Source: Pedobacter sp. MR2016-24 (GTDB lineage: Bacteria; Bacteroidota; Bacteroidia; Sphingobacteriales; Sphingobacteriaceae). From it: a stretch of DNA of 64,000 nt. Below, one piece after another: positions 17,270 to 26,395 of this stretch. Position 1 is the first letter of the stretch. Every line of letters starts with the position of its first letter. The stretch spans positions 124,001 to 188,000 of the forward strand of contig NZ_JAPIVO010000005.1 of NCBI RefSeq assembly GCF_026239655.1, given 5' to 3'. Under the pieces are notes generated by a model. It made no database searches. It was not told the DNA's origin and saw only the letters and a list, made by a program, of their open reading frames with translations. The translations under genes and the position numbers were made by a program.

Positions 17270-19981
17270 TTAGAATTTCACATTCAAACTGGCAACAAAA
17301 GTAGCCCCCAACTGGCTGAACTGAGAACCATCGTAGGTTGTTGTCGCGTATCGTCCGTTAAACGTAAGTGCATTTGTAATGTTTTTCACCTGTGCAGCAT
17401 CATTCAATACCGCGTCTCCGGCTGCGTTAAGAGATTTGTATTTCCATTCCGGCAATACATTAAAAATATTCTGTGCATTTACTGAAAGACTTACTTTTTT
17501 GGTAATAGCGAAACTACCGCCAAGGTCAGTCAGGATCTTAGTGCTAAATTCCGTATTCAGATTTTCATTAATACCAGCCTGATGGAAAGTTGTAGGTCCG
17601 ATCAGCGTATTGTTCAAATTAACAGTAAGCTTCCCAACTCTGTAATCACCACCAGCAATACCTTTATATTTTGGTCTTGACGATAATAAAAGTGCGAGCT
17701 GAGTATCATCTACAACAGTCTGCCCTGCCGAAGCAATCAGTGCCGGATTGATAATTTTAAGTGATTTATTCTGAAAGGTGTAGTTCCCTGCTAAACTAAG
17801 CCCCAAAACGCCTGTTCCAACCTGTATATTTCTGTAACTTGATACAAAATCCAGTCCCTGCGTCCTGGTGTCAATACCATTCACAAAGAAACTGACCGCA
17901 ACAATACCATTATCTGCTAAAACCTGGTCTAAACCAGCAGATTCAGGTGTGCCACCCGGACCAATTTCAGAGCTGAGTACGATACGGTTTTTCACTCTGA
18001 TACTGTAGAAATCAAGTGTGACATTAAAATTATCGGCAGGAGTTATTCCTAATCCTGCAGTAAAATTCAGCGACTTTTCTGCTTTTAATTTAGGTACACC
18101 CAATAATCTCGACTGCGGACTGTTATTGTTCACCAAACCTTTTGTCTGGATACCAGATCCCGGAACAAAGCTGGCCTGAGCAAGCTGCAGGTTAATCTGC
18201 TGTAATGATGGCGCCCTAAAGCCCGTAGATATAGATGAACGTAGAGTTAGTTTATCATCAAGCATTTTATATCTTGAACTTGCTTTCCATACAAAAGCAT
18301 TACCAAAGTCACTATATTTCTCTACCCTGGCAGTCGCATTAATCAAAAACTGCTTAGTAATGTCAAAACTAACATCTGCATAACCACCAATATTATAGCG
18401 CGTAGCGGTTATGGCAAGATTTTCTCCATACCCGGGAAAGGAATCTGCACCACCAGAGCCGTAAGAAGCCGTATCCCCGGCGATAATGGTAAATGACTCC
18501 TGTCTGAACTCTGAGCCTAAAGCAATGTTCAGCTTCTCAGTCAGCGCCTTAGAAATATCTATATTGCCGATATTATTTTTAAAATCGAAACCACCCGGTT
18601 TAAAGCTGATGGGACTACCCGCCCCCAGACCTGTATTGACAGTATTGTTTACAGCATAAAGCTGATTATTTCCTCCGGTGGTAAAACTTACATCAGTTTT
18701 CCATCCATTAGTGGTAGAACGGAAGCCTGCGGTTGCATTGTAATCCTTTAAATCACCTTCAAAAGTAGGTCCGTAGCCAAGATATGGAGTGCCTGCCTCA
18801 TGCAGAAGACCAAAGTCTGTAGCTCTCCAGTAAGGTGTCCGGTAATTGGCGAAGCTATTTACCCTTTTATAGATATAGGCCGCATTATAATAAAATTCTG
18901 TATTTTCATTTATCGGGATTCCCCCGTTGATCAGGAATTTAGCAGATGCATTTTCCGGTGAGGCATTTACATTTTTTGCATCAGGAAACTGCGCAAGAAA
19001 TGCCTGTACAGTTGAAAGGTCCGCACCAAAGTCATTTGCATCTCCCGTAGCATCTACAATGCCTGGTCGGTTTGCCATATTGGTATGCTGCAGATCAATG
19101 GTATAATTCACGTAACCTTTATCCCCGAAGTTCGCACCATTATTTACACTCACACCAACCATTTCTCCGTCACCTTTATGGGTGATACCCGAGTTGAGGG
19201 TTACCGAACCGTATTCGAATCTGTCTTTCAGGATGATATTCATTACTCCCGCAATTGCATCGGAACCATATTGTGCTGATGCACCGTCACGTAATATCTC
19301 TACCCTTTTAATCGCATCGGTAGGAATAGCCGAAATGTCGGCACCACTCTCACCCCTTCCGGGAGATGTCTGAACATAAGTAAGTGCACTTGAATTTTTT
19401 CTTTTTCCATTGATAAGGATCAGCGTACGGCTGGGGCCCATATTTCTGATCTCGTATGGATCAAGTAGAGAGGTGGCATCATTTACCGGCGTGTTTACCG
19501 TATTGAAAGATGGTACTTTAGATTGCAGCGCTTTGTCAAAAGTGAGCTGCCCTGTGCTTTTAAGGTCGGCCGACCCAATAATATCAATCGGGACGGGGCT
19601 ATCTGTCAGCGTCCGTTTACTGGCCCTGCTTCCTGTTGACACCACAACTTCATTCAGCTGATTTCCCGAGTCGTCCAGCAATACATCCAGCACAACAGTT
19701 TCACCCTTCAGTACGACAGTTCTGATTACTTTATTGTAACCCACCATGGAAAATGTAATGGCATAAGTGCCGTCCGGCAAGGTTAACGAAAACTCTCCTT
19801 TAGCAGAAGTAACTGTGCCCGATCCGGTCGGGGGAAGAACAGAGACACCCGGTAGCAGATTTTTCTGACTGTCGGTCACTTTACCCTTGATAATTGATTG
19901 TGCATTTGCCCCTAAAGACAAAATTAAAAACCCGAGCACACATAGCACCCGGAGCGAGGTCTTTTCATAGATCTTCTTCAT
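17270..19981 (-). CDS. TonB-dependent outer-membrane receptor (not SusC type)
   Basis: The 903-residue protein has a signal peptide (1-27), a CarboxypepD_reg-like domain (about 30-110), a plug domain (about 115-255, with TLILINGKRKNSSA and RVEILRDGASAQYGSDAIAGVMNIILK) and a beta-barrel ending in VASLNVKF. The plug follows the classical vitamin or siderophore receptor pattern rather than SusC, and no SusD gene follows. It is monocistronic, with its own terminator and a long AT-rich leader. The ligand is unknown. A short palindrome in its leader may be an operator. Confidence 0.92.
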   Translation of the reverse strand: MKKIYEKTSLRVLCVLGFLILSLGANAQSIIKGKVTDSQKNLLPGVSVLPPTGSGTVTSAKGEFSLTLPDGTYAITFSMVGYNKVIRTVVLKGETVVLDVLLDDSGNQLNEVVVSTGSRASKRTLTDSPVPIDIIGSADLKSTGQLTFDKALQSKVPSFNTVNTPVNDATSLLDPYEIRNMGPSRTLILINGKRKNSSALTYVQTSPGRGESGADISAIPTDAIKRVEILRDGASAQYGSDAIAGVMNIILKDRFEYGSVTLNSGITHKGDGEMVGVSVNNGANFGDKGYVNYTIDLQHTNMANRPGIVDATGDANDFGADLSTVQAFLAQFPDAKNVNASPENASAKFLINGGIPINENTEFYYNAAYIYKRVNSFANYRTPYWRATDFGLLHEAGTPYLGYGPTFEGDLKDYNATAGFRSTTNGWKTDVSFTTGGNNQLYAVNNTVNTGLGAGSPISFKPGGFDFKNNIGNIDISKALTEKLNIALGSEFRQESFTIIAGDTASYGSGGADSFPGYGENLAITATRYNIGGYADVSFDITKQFLINATARVEKYSDFGNAFVWKASSRYKMLDDKLTLRSSISTGFRAPSLQQINLQLAQASFVPGSGIQTKGLVNNNSPQSRLLGVPKLKAEKSLNFTAGLGITPADNFNVTLDFYSIRVKNRIVLSSEIGPGGTPESAGLDQVLADNGIVAVSFFVNGIDTRTQGLDFVSSYRNIQVGTGVLGLSLAGNYTFQNKSLKIINPALIASAGQTVVDDTQLALLLSSRPKYKGIAGGDYRVGKLTVNLNNTLIGPTTFHQAGINENLNTEFSTKILTDLGGSFAITKKVSLSVNAQNIFNVLPEWKYKSLNAAGDAVLNDAAQVKNITNALTFNGRYATTTYDGSQFSQLGATFVASLNVKF

Positions 19982-20368
19982 ACTTTAAGCGTTGTTTAGG
20001 TAAAATTTAGATAATTCAGTAGCTTTTGTAACGTTACTAATACAATTTAGCCATTTTATCTTAAAGAAAAAACCTTAATGACGCATAATTATCAGAATAT
20101 CAGACTAAAACATCAATTAAACCTGCACAAACACCATATATTTTCTATAAAAAAATATATTTTTATTAAAAAATGATCATTTTATATAAAAATTCCGTTT
20201 AGTAAATGATATTCAAATATTTACCTTTATATTTTGAACATAAAAAGACTTTAAAAAACGAAATACAGCCTATTTTCATAAAATAAAAAGGCACATCTAC
20301 AGAAAATAAGATGTAATTTTGAAAAGAAGACTGAAAATTCTAAAAAAATAAGCTGAAAACAGTAAATT
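19982..20368. other. 387-base AT-rich gap between two leftward genes
   Basis: No open frame or RNA gene is visible. The left part must hold the promoter of the TonB receptor; the right part follows the helicase stop but shows no strong terminator hairpin. The only structured element I see is the palindrome at 20028-20037. Confidence 0.5.
20028..20037. promoter_or_regulatory. 10-base palindrome upstream of the TonB receptor
   Basis: GTAACGTTAC is a perfect palindrome with a central CG, 47 bases upstream of the receptor start. It resembles the half-site style of LacI-family operators but is short enough to occur by chance. Confidence 0.3.
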
Positions 20369-23242
20369 TTACAAAAGCACTGAATCTGATTCTATGTTTA
20401 CCCAGTAAGCGGCACTATTTAATACAGCGTCGGGATTTTCTGTAAGCTGCTTACGGAATTGTATCAGTAAATTGACGAAATGAAGTTGTGGGACCTTACT
20501 GTTTTTGACGAATCCTTCAAGGTCAAGTTTGTCATAAATATTTACCCATGAATTATCGATCAGCACTTCCATCAATGGATGGGGCAAATACATTCCGGTT
20601 TTAAGTCTCACAAAAAGTTTTTTATTTCCCGCACCCTCCCTGTTCAGCTCATTCTTACTCAAGATTCCTGAAATATAGGCTTGCTTGCACCTATATTCCG
20701 GAATGACATAATCCGGCATATCGCTGAAGTAAGTGGTAAAATCTATAGTTTGAAAACTTGCCTTATGAGGAAAAAACCCCTCAACAGGCGGCTCGTCATA
20801 ATGCTGCATACCAGGCAACATGGAAAGCATAAAATTCAGGATCATGAATTCTGCCTGTTCACTGTTAATCTTGATTAAACGATTATTGATCCTGATTTTG
20901 AGACTTTCAGGTTTCACCCGATTGTAGAAGGGTATAAACAAACTTTTTTTGCTTTCCGGATTACCCACTACATTCCTCATCATGATTTGCAAAGGTGTCC
21001 TACCAAAATTATCTGTCAGGTTGATATTAGCACCATTTTCCAAAAGGTAATCCAGTATCTTAACAGATGCGGCAAGCATGCAACAATGCATTGGAACCAT
21101 ATTCACTTCATTGCGGTAATCTACGCCGTATTTCAATAAAAATGGCATCAAGTCCTTGATCTTATCAGCAATATAAATATTCACCTGCCCCATATTGATC
21201 TCGGCATAACCATTCTCTACCCAGCGTTCGGCAGCTTTGTACTTGAGCCTGGCGAGTGGATCGCGATACCTTTCCAGAGAATAAAATAAAATATAATAAT
21301 AAAAGCGGTCTTTGGCTTTCCTGTTATATACTTCAGGGTTCAATGCCTGCCTGGTTAATTCTTCAAAATCCTTTGACGTAGTTACCGTCCATGGTACAGG
21401 TTTAACCTGCAAAATCTGCTCCCGGATGGCATCAGCCTGTTCTTGTTTACCCTGCATTTCCAGCTTACGCGCCTCCTGCTGCCACTCGTCCTTACTGGAA
21501 GACTGATTGCTCAAAGAGGAATGCTGTTTAAAATCTACCAGTCCAAGCAATACCAGCAGGGCATGCTTCTTATTGGTTTCTATAACGTACAGATTTTTCA
21601 CCGCACGGGTAATGCCCACATAAAGTGAATTTACGTAGAATTTATGCTCTTCCAGAGATTTATCAGATTTGTCCTTACCCCTCGAAAAGTCCAGACTTTC
21701 TGCAGTCAGCTCATCTTTGCTCACCCCACTGGTCAACTCCCTAAACTCCTTATCGTAAGTGGAGATCGTATTGAAAAGAATAATATTTTCATACTCAAGC
21801 CCCTTAGCTTCCTGAACAGAAAACAGCAGTGGCGTATTATAAAATTTCCTTGCCGCAGCTTTATCCTCGTTACGCAGCACCAGTACAGCGAATTTTGCAG
21901 ACAGATTGGTCTTGGAGTTGAGTTCCAGGTTGATAGATTTATTATTCTCCAGGTACTCTACCTCTCCTTTCTGGTTAGAATTGGGCACTACCAGGTAAGA
22001 ACTCTCTTTATCAATGGATCCAAATCTTGCATTTTTGATCAGCAGTAACTGGTTGGCCAGGGCTGTAACCTCTGGTGTATTTCTGTAATTAGTCGCCAGT
22101 ACCCGGATGATATTCGTCTGTAAATTCTGGTTGTAAAAAAGAGTCTTGATCTGTGCCCAGGAAAAAAAGTTCGGGTGCACAATCTGATTCGAATCTCCGC
22201 AAAGGATAAAATTAGATTGCTGATGTAATGACTTTAATATCAGCATCAACTGTACATTTGTCAAATCCTGCACTTCATCCACAATTACATAATCATAAGC
22301 AGGCCTGACCATTTTTAACAGGTCATACGAAACCAGGTTACTGTCGAAATATTCACCCTCCTGTACCCATAAAAGATATTTTGTAAACAAGTCATAAACC
22401 TGCGCGCGTTCTGCATAAGAAAAAATAGATTGTTTAATACCCAATGCAAGGTAATCGTCCAGAGAAAGGTAAGGCCGATCCACCATAGAACCAGTGATCA
22501 CTCCTTTGATCTCCTCAAAAATCCGGAAAGCATCCTTAATTTTATGGCTTTGTGTATATCTGGCAATCCACCTTTCAAAACTGGTAAAATCAGCCTCCTT
22601 TCCGTCGGGCATGCTCATGGATGACATATACTCGTAAAAGGAAAGAAAGGACACATCCTGTTTCAGATTTTCATAACCGAAGGAAGCATACAAATGACCG
22701 GCATTTTCCACCAGGTAAGGAGAAAGTGTAATATAAAGTATATTTCCTTTCAGCATCTTAAGCTTTTCAAGTGTCAGCGCAGTTTTACCGCTCCCAGCAG
22801 ATCCTATGATGATACCAGGAGTAGGCAGGTGCAGAATTTCCTCCTGCATTTCATCAAATGATAATATTTTGTCCAGCAGCCTGAAAGAGGTTTTATGGGG
22901 ATTGATATAACTTACCGGCGCTGTTTCAGCAGGCACCATTTCCTCCACAGAATTTAGGGGAACCAGCTTCCGCTCATCGATTACAGCACCATTAAGGAAT
23001 TTAGACTTCTCATAGGCATGATTATGAATCACTTCCAGCACAAAAATATATACTTTATCCTTGTATTTGCCAATTTGAAAAAGGAGTCTGTTGGTATCGT
23101 CCAGCTTAGCCCGGTAATAACCATTGCTCATCTTTTTTACATCGGCGGTCTGAAAATCACCAGTAGCCAAACATTTATAAATCTTATCGACTTTATCGCC
23201 CAATCGGCCTACATTCAAATGTTCATATACCAGAATTTCCAT
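20369..23242 (-). CDS. fusion protein: RelE/ParE-like domain, UvrD-type helicase, ankyrin repeats
   Basis: This 957-residue protein combines three parts. Residues 1-85 resemble a RelE/ParE-fold domain (GYYRAKLDDTNRLLFQI, then KVYIFVLEVI). Residues 120-555 are a superfamily 1 UvrD/Rep helicase core: Walker A GSAGSGKT (147-154), Walker B VDEVQDLT (321-328), motif III GDSNQIVHP (349-357), motif IV NYRNTPEV (385-392), motif V QEAKGLEYENIILF (477-490) and motif VI YVGITRAVKNLYVI (541-554). Residues about 695-765 carry about two ankyrin repeats (LLENGANINLTDNFGRTPL). The last 190 residues are unassigned. The catalytic motifs look intact. A DUF4268-like gene lies 114 bases upstream in the same direction. 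Role unknown; DNA or RNA remodelling, possibly in defence or stress, is inference. Confidence 0.88.
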   Translation of the reverse strand: MEILVYEHLNVGRLGDKVDKIYKCLATGDFQTADVKKMSNGYYRAKLDDTNRLLFQIGKYKDKVYIFVLEVIHNHAYEKSKFLNGAVIDERKLVPLNSVEEMVPAETAPVSYINPHKTSFRLLDKILSFDEMQEEILHLPTPGIIIGSAGSGKTALTLEKLKMLKGNILYITLSPYLVENAGHLYASFGYENLKQDVSFLSFYEYMSSMSMPDGKEADFTSFERWIARYTQSHKIKDAFRIFEEIKGVITGSMVDRPYLSLDDYLALGIKQSIFSYAERAQVYDLFTKYLLWVQEGEYFDSNLVSYDLLKMVRPAYDYVIVDEVQDLTNVQLMLILKSLHQQSNFILCGDSNQIVHPNFFSWAQIKTLFYNQNLQTNIIRVLATNYRNTPEVTALANQLLLIKNARFGSIDKESSYLVVPNSNQKGEVEYLENNKSINLELNSKTNLSAKFAVLVLRNEDKAAARKFYNTPLLFSVQEAKGLEYENIILFNTISTYDKEFRELTSGVSKDELTAESLDFSRGKDKSDKSLEEHKFYVNSLYVGITRAVKNLYVIETNKKHALLVLLGLVDFKQHSSLSNQSSSKDEWQQEARKLEMQGKQEQADAIREQILQVKPVPWTVTTSKDFEELTRQALNPEVYNRKAKDRFYYYILFYSLERYRDPLARLKYKAAERWVENGYAEINMGQVNIYIADKIKDLMPFLLKYGVDYRNEVNMVPMHCCMLAASVKILDYLLENGANINLTDNFGRTPLQIMMRNVVGNPESKKSLFIPFYNRVKPESLKIRINNRLIKINSEQAEFMILNFMLSMLPGMQHYDEPPVEGFFPHKASFQTIDFTTYFSDMPDYVIPEYRCKQAYISGILSKNELNREGAGNKKLFVRLKTGMYLPHPLMEVLIDNSWVNIYDKLDLEGFVKNSKVPQLHFVNLLIQFRKQLTENPDAVLNSAAYWVNIESDSVLL

Positions 23243-23356
23243 ATTAAGGAGTATTTTAATTTCAGCAATAATAAAGAGGTAAAAATAATAAAATTAAGAA
23301 CATTTACGATTAAGAAAAAAAACAGACATTTATTATTAGAGGCACCCTGCTGGTAA

Positions 23357-23818
23357 TCAACGAAATAGATCAAAACTATCTTGTGCATCGCTCCAAAACT
23401 CATCGAGGGCAATTATTCTGGGTTTAAAGAAGGAGATCAGTTTTGGCCAGTCTTCCTGTTTAAAAATATTAACGTCCGGCAAGGTCTTAACAATACGGGT
23501 AACTGTTTTGTAGTTTTCATCCTGCACATGCAGCTGCCACTCCCATTCTTCATGAAGACAGTTCTTTAAAATCTTACGGAATGTGAGCAATTGTTCATAG
23601 ACCAATTCCTGCATACCAGGATCCGGATCGGATAACTCTATGGCAATAAAAGCCGAACGCTGGTCTGCCTGCATTTTGAAATGAAGGTGTTTAATACCGG
23701 TTTTATAATTGATCCAGTTTGTTTTTAGTCCATATGCGGAAGTTTGCGGCGCAATATATTGTCCGAAAGTGGTCCAGAAAGCCTGTTTTAATTGTGATGC
23801 CTGATCTTTAGAATACAA
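23357..23818 (-). CDS. DUF4268-like protein
   Basis: This 153-residue soluble protein resembles stand-alone DUF4268 proteins of Bacteroidota (start YSKDQASQLKQAFWTTFG, later HLHFKMQADQRSAFIAIEL). The start is TTG: the upstream frame is closed by a nearby stop, and the first residues already match the family N-terminus. The DUF4268 domain is also found at the C-terminus of nuclease-related proteins, but no nuclease motif is visible here. It lies 114 bases upstream of the helicase fusion in the same direction, so joint transcription is possible. Confidence 0.7.
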   Translation of the reverse strand: MYSKDQASQLKQAFWTTFGQYIAPQTSAYGLKTNWINYKTGIKHLHFKMQADQRSAFIAIELSDPDPGMQELVYEQLLTFRKILKNCLHEEWEWQLHVQDENYKTVTRIVKTLPDVNIFKQEDWPKLISFFKPRIIALDEFWSDAQDSFDLFR

Positions 23819-23935
23819 AATTACTGCTATTGAAGGTGGATATAATTAAGGGTTGTCATAAATATCAAGCCAAATATCGTGTAAACCTTTAGCATAAAGA
23901 ATTGTTATCAATGCATTCACCTACAAAACACAATT

Positions 23936-24184
23936 ATGGAAGAGCAAAACGTTAAACCGGAAAATAAAAAAGACGATGTTGAATTTGAGAACCCCAGTGT
24001 AGATCCGGGATTTGAATCTGGCGACTCAGAGGAACTGGCAGGAAGAGAAGATGAACGTGATGGAAATATTGATGCCAATAAAAACATCAGTGAAATGCAA
24101 AAGGAAAATAAAAACCAGGAAAACGATGCGTTAAATTATAAAAACGACAGAGAGAACGGTGCCTATAATCCAAAAAACATCTAA
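23936..24184 (+). CDS. small acidic disordered protein
   Basis: The 82-residue product is almost entirely charged and polar residues (Glu, Asp, Asn, Lys), with no hydrophobic core, signal peptide or recognised domain. It is likely disordered. A clean ATG, a terminator directly after the stop and codon use like its neighbours support a real gene. Short acidic proteins of this kind are common next to stress genes in Sphingobacteriaceae, but no function can be given. Confidence 0.6.
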   Translation: MEEQNVKPENKKDDVEFENPSVDPGFESGDSEELAGREDERDGNIDANKNISEMQKENKNQENDALNYKNDRENGAYNPKNI

Positions 24185-24194
24185 ATAAAGATGC

Positions 24195-24228
24195 TGGCTG
24201 CTGATGAATGTTCAGCAGCCATTTTTTT
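24195..24228 (+). terminator. intrinsic terminator
   Basis: A 10-base stem (24195-24204 with 24212-24221, GGCTGCTGA arm) and a 7-base loop are followed by a run of seven T. It begins 11 bases after the stop of the small acidic protein. Confidence 0.88.
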
Positions 24229-24235
24229 GATTGAA

Positions 24236-24400
24236 TTATAATATCCTCGATCTTTTCCGCGGAGCCTTTTTTGCCGTTTGCGCTCTTTGTTCATCTTCGG
24301 CTTTTTTAACTTCATCCTTTTCTGCTACAGGATTTTCTGTTTTGAGGGATTTAGATTTTGTACGGGTATCGTGACCAGTACCTTGCTTAGCTGTTTTCAT
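24236..24400 (-). CDS. small basic Lys/Arg-rich protein
   Basis: This 54-residue product (ATG at 24400; a longer frame starts at 24427) is rich in Lys, Arg and Glu and ends in KKAPRKRSRIL. It has no recognisable domain and may bind nucleic acid or be disordered. It is convergent with the acidic protein gene and shares the short gap holding the terminator. Evidence is an intact frame and typical composition only. Confidence 0.45.
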   Translation of the reverse strand: MKTAKQGTGHDTRTKSKSLKTENPVAEKDEVKKAEDEQRAQTAKKAPRKRSRIL

Positions 24401-24573
24401 AAGATATAGTTTATATGACAAAAACATATTAATTAGAAAACAGCATCCTGTTTACATGGTTTAGAATTAATTATTTTCGGGTAGTTTGTCCCTTATCAAA
24501 AGTATTTGTGGAAGAAATTCACGTATTAACCACAAAAACTGTATCTATGAACCCATACCTACATTAAAATAAA

Positions 24574-24996
24574 ATGAATATTTATCAGCGCGCAATTCAG
24601 CTACAGGAAAAAAAAAGAGGCTTTCATATCATCACTTCAGAAATTGTGTATGCGATTCCTGAAATTGAAAACATTAAAACAGGCATTTGCCAGGTTTTTA
24701 TCCAGCATACTTCGGCTTCATTAAGCATCAATGAAAATGCAGATCCTACAGTAAGGAAAGATTTTGAAATGTTCTTTAATAAAACAGTTCCTGAAAATGA
24801 TCCTGAATACCTGCATGATGACGAAGGATCTGATGATATGCCCGCCCACCTAAAGGCTGCATTACTAGGCACATCTGTGATGATACCTATCAGAAACGGA
24901 AAAATGGCCTTAGGGATATGGCAGGGAATATATCTCTGTGAACACCGTGATCATGGCGGCGGCAGAAACCTGATGATCACAGCCTGGGGTGAATAG
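24574..24996 (+). CDS. yjbQ: YjbQ/UPF0047 family protein
   Basis: The 140-residue protein matches the YjbQ family along its whole length: QHTSASLSINENADPTVRKDFE, DDMPAHLKAALLGTS and GIWQGIYLCEHRDHGG, with conserved His and Glu/Asp residues. Some family members have weak thiamine-phosphate synthase activity; the physiological role is not settled. The TyrA-like gene starts about 50 bases downstream in the same direction, so the two may be co-transcribed. Confidence 0.92.
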   Translation: MNIYQRAIQLQEKKRGFHIITSEIVYAIPEIENIKTGICQVFIQHTSASLSINENADPTVRKDFEMFFNKTVPENDPEYLHDDEGSDDMPAHLKAALLGTSVMIPIRNGKMALGIWQGIYLCEHRDHGGGRNLMITAWGE

Positions 24997-25046
24997 GCTA
25001 ACAATTCATTTCATAATCAGAAGGAATACACTTATACTTGCCAAAT

Positions 25047-26333
25047 ATGAATATCGGAATTATTGGTTTAGGAGATATGGGCAGGATTTATGCGAAATCC
25101 TTTGCAAAGGCCGGATACCAGGTTTTTGGATCTGACCTTCCTGATCTTCGTGAAAAACTGGAAAATGAATTATCTCCTTTCGGCATCAGCGTTCTGGAAG
25201 ACGGAAAGGAAGTTTCACGTAAATGTGATGTGATATTTTACTCCGTTGAAGCAGAACGGATAGCGGAAGTTGTAAGTATGTATGCCAGCTCCACTAAATA
25301 TGGGGCAATAGTTGCCGGACAGACTTCCGTAAAACATCCCGAAATTGCTGCTTTTGAAAAATACCTGCCAGAGGATGTAAATATTATCACCTGTCACTCC
25401 CTGCACGGGCCCGGTTTTGAGCCTGCCGGACAAAAATTAATCGTCATCCCTCACCGCTGTACGCCTGATGCTTATCAGCGTATGATGGATGTGCTGGCCG
25501 TACTGGAGTCTGACATTTCAGAGATGAGCGATTACCACATGCATGACAAAATTGTTGCTGACACACAAAGCACCACGCATGTCGGCTTTGAAAGTATGGG
25601 TACCGCATGGAAAAACGCAGGTTTTTATCCCTGGGAAAGCAATTCCTACCTTGGAGGAATTGATAATGTAAAAATACTGACTACACTAAGAATCTTTAGC
25701 TATAAAGCCCATATTTACGGCGGTCTGGCTATTTTAAATCCATACGCCAGGCAACAGGTAAAATCATATGCACAGGCCGAATCAGAACTTTTTAAACTGA
25801 TGATTATGGAAAATGCAGCAGATTTCAGAAAGGTACTTTATGCGGCAAAGGATTTCGTTTTCCACGAAAACAATAGTCCCCTGCTGCTGGATGATCAGGT
25901 GATGCAGGAGTTTTCCCTGGCTGTCAATCCGGGTAATAGAATGCCGAATTCACACCTGAGTTTGTTGAGTATGGCTTATTCCTGGTATAAACTACAGATC
26001 AATCCCTACGATAACCTGATCTGCCAGACGCCACCTTTCCGCTTAAGGTTGGGGATTGTAGAATATCTTTTCAGAAATGAAGAATTGCTGGAAGAATCTA
26101 TAGAGACTGCATTATATAAAAAGTCTATCCGTTCAGACGATTTAGAATTTCATTCTGCTGTGCAGGAATGGGCGACCATTATTGGATATGGTGATATGAA
26201 AGGCTATAAAGAGTTGTTTGAAAGTACAAAAACGTTTTTTGGCGATCGTCTGGAACATGGAAGGGCACACAGCTCTGAGATGATCCGACGACTGGCAAGC
26301 ATTAGTCAGTATCTTACTGAATTAAATGAATAG
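25047..26333 (+). CDS. prephenate dehydrogenase, yeast TYR1 type
   Basis: This roughly 428-residue protein has an N-terminal Rossmann domain (IGIIGLGDMGRIYAKSF) and a helical C-terminal domain. Segments such as VEAERI, AGQTSVKHPEIAAFEKYLPE, CHSLHGPGFEP, HDKIVADTQSTTH and PNSHLSLLSMAYSW match my recollection of the fungal NADP-dependent prephenate dehydrogenase TYR1 much better than the bacterial TyrA. The reaction would be oxidative decarboxylation of prephenate to 4-hydroxyphenylpyruvate for tyrosine synthesis. The ATG at 25047 is preferred over an in-frame TTG at 25038. No other aromatic-pathway genes are nearby. Confidence 0.85.
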   Translation: MNIGIIGLGDMGRIYAKSFAKAGYQVFGSDLPDLREKLENELSPFGISVLEDGKEVSRKCDVIFYSVEAERIAEVVSMYASSTKYGAIVAGQTSVKHPEIAAFEKYLPEDVNIITCHSLHGPGFEPAGQKLIVIPHRCTPDAYQRMMDVLAVLESDISEMSDYHMHDKIVADTQSTTHVGFESMGTAWKNAGFYPWESNSYLGGIDNVKILTTLRIFSYKAHIYGGLAILNPYARQQVKSYAQAESELFKLMIMENAADFRKVLYAAKDFVFHENNSPLLLDDQVMQEFSLAVNPGNRMPNSHLSLLSMAYSWYKLQINPYDNLICQTPPFRLRLGIVEYLFRNEELLEESIETALYKKSIRSDDLEFHSAVQEWATIIGYGDMKGYKELFESTKTFFGDRLEHGRAHSSEMIRRLASISQYLTELNE

Positions 26334-26370
26334 AAATGGGGTGCAGAAATATCCGGGCACCCCATTTTTT
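26334..26370 (+). terminator. intrinsic terminator after the TYR1-type gene
   Basis: An 11-base perfect stem (26334-26344 with 26357-26367, GGGGTGC core) with a 12-base loop and a T-run lies directly after the stop codon, between convergent genes. Confidence 0.88.
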
Positions 26371-26395
26371 ATTCATTAACACTATTGTCCTCCTG

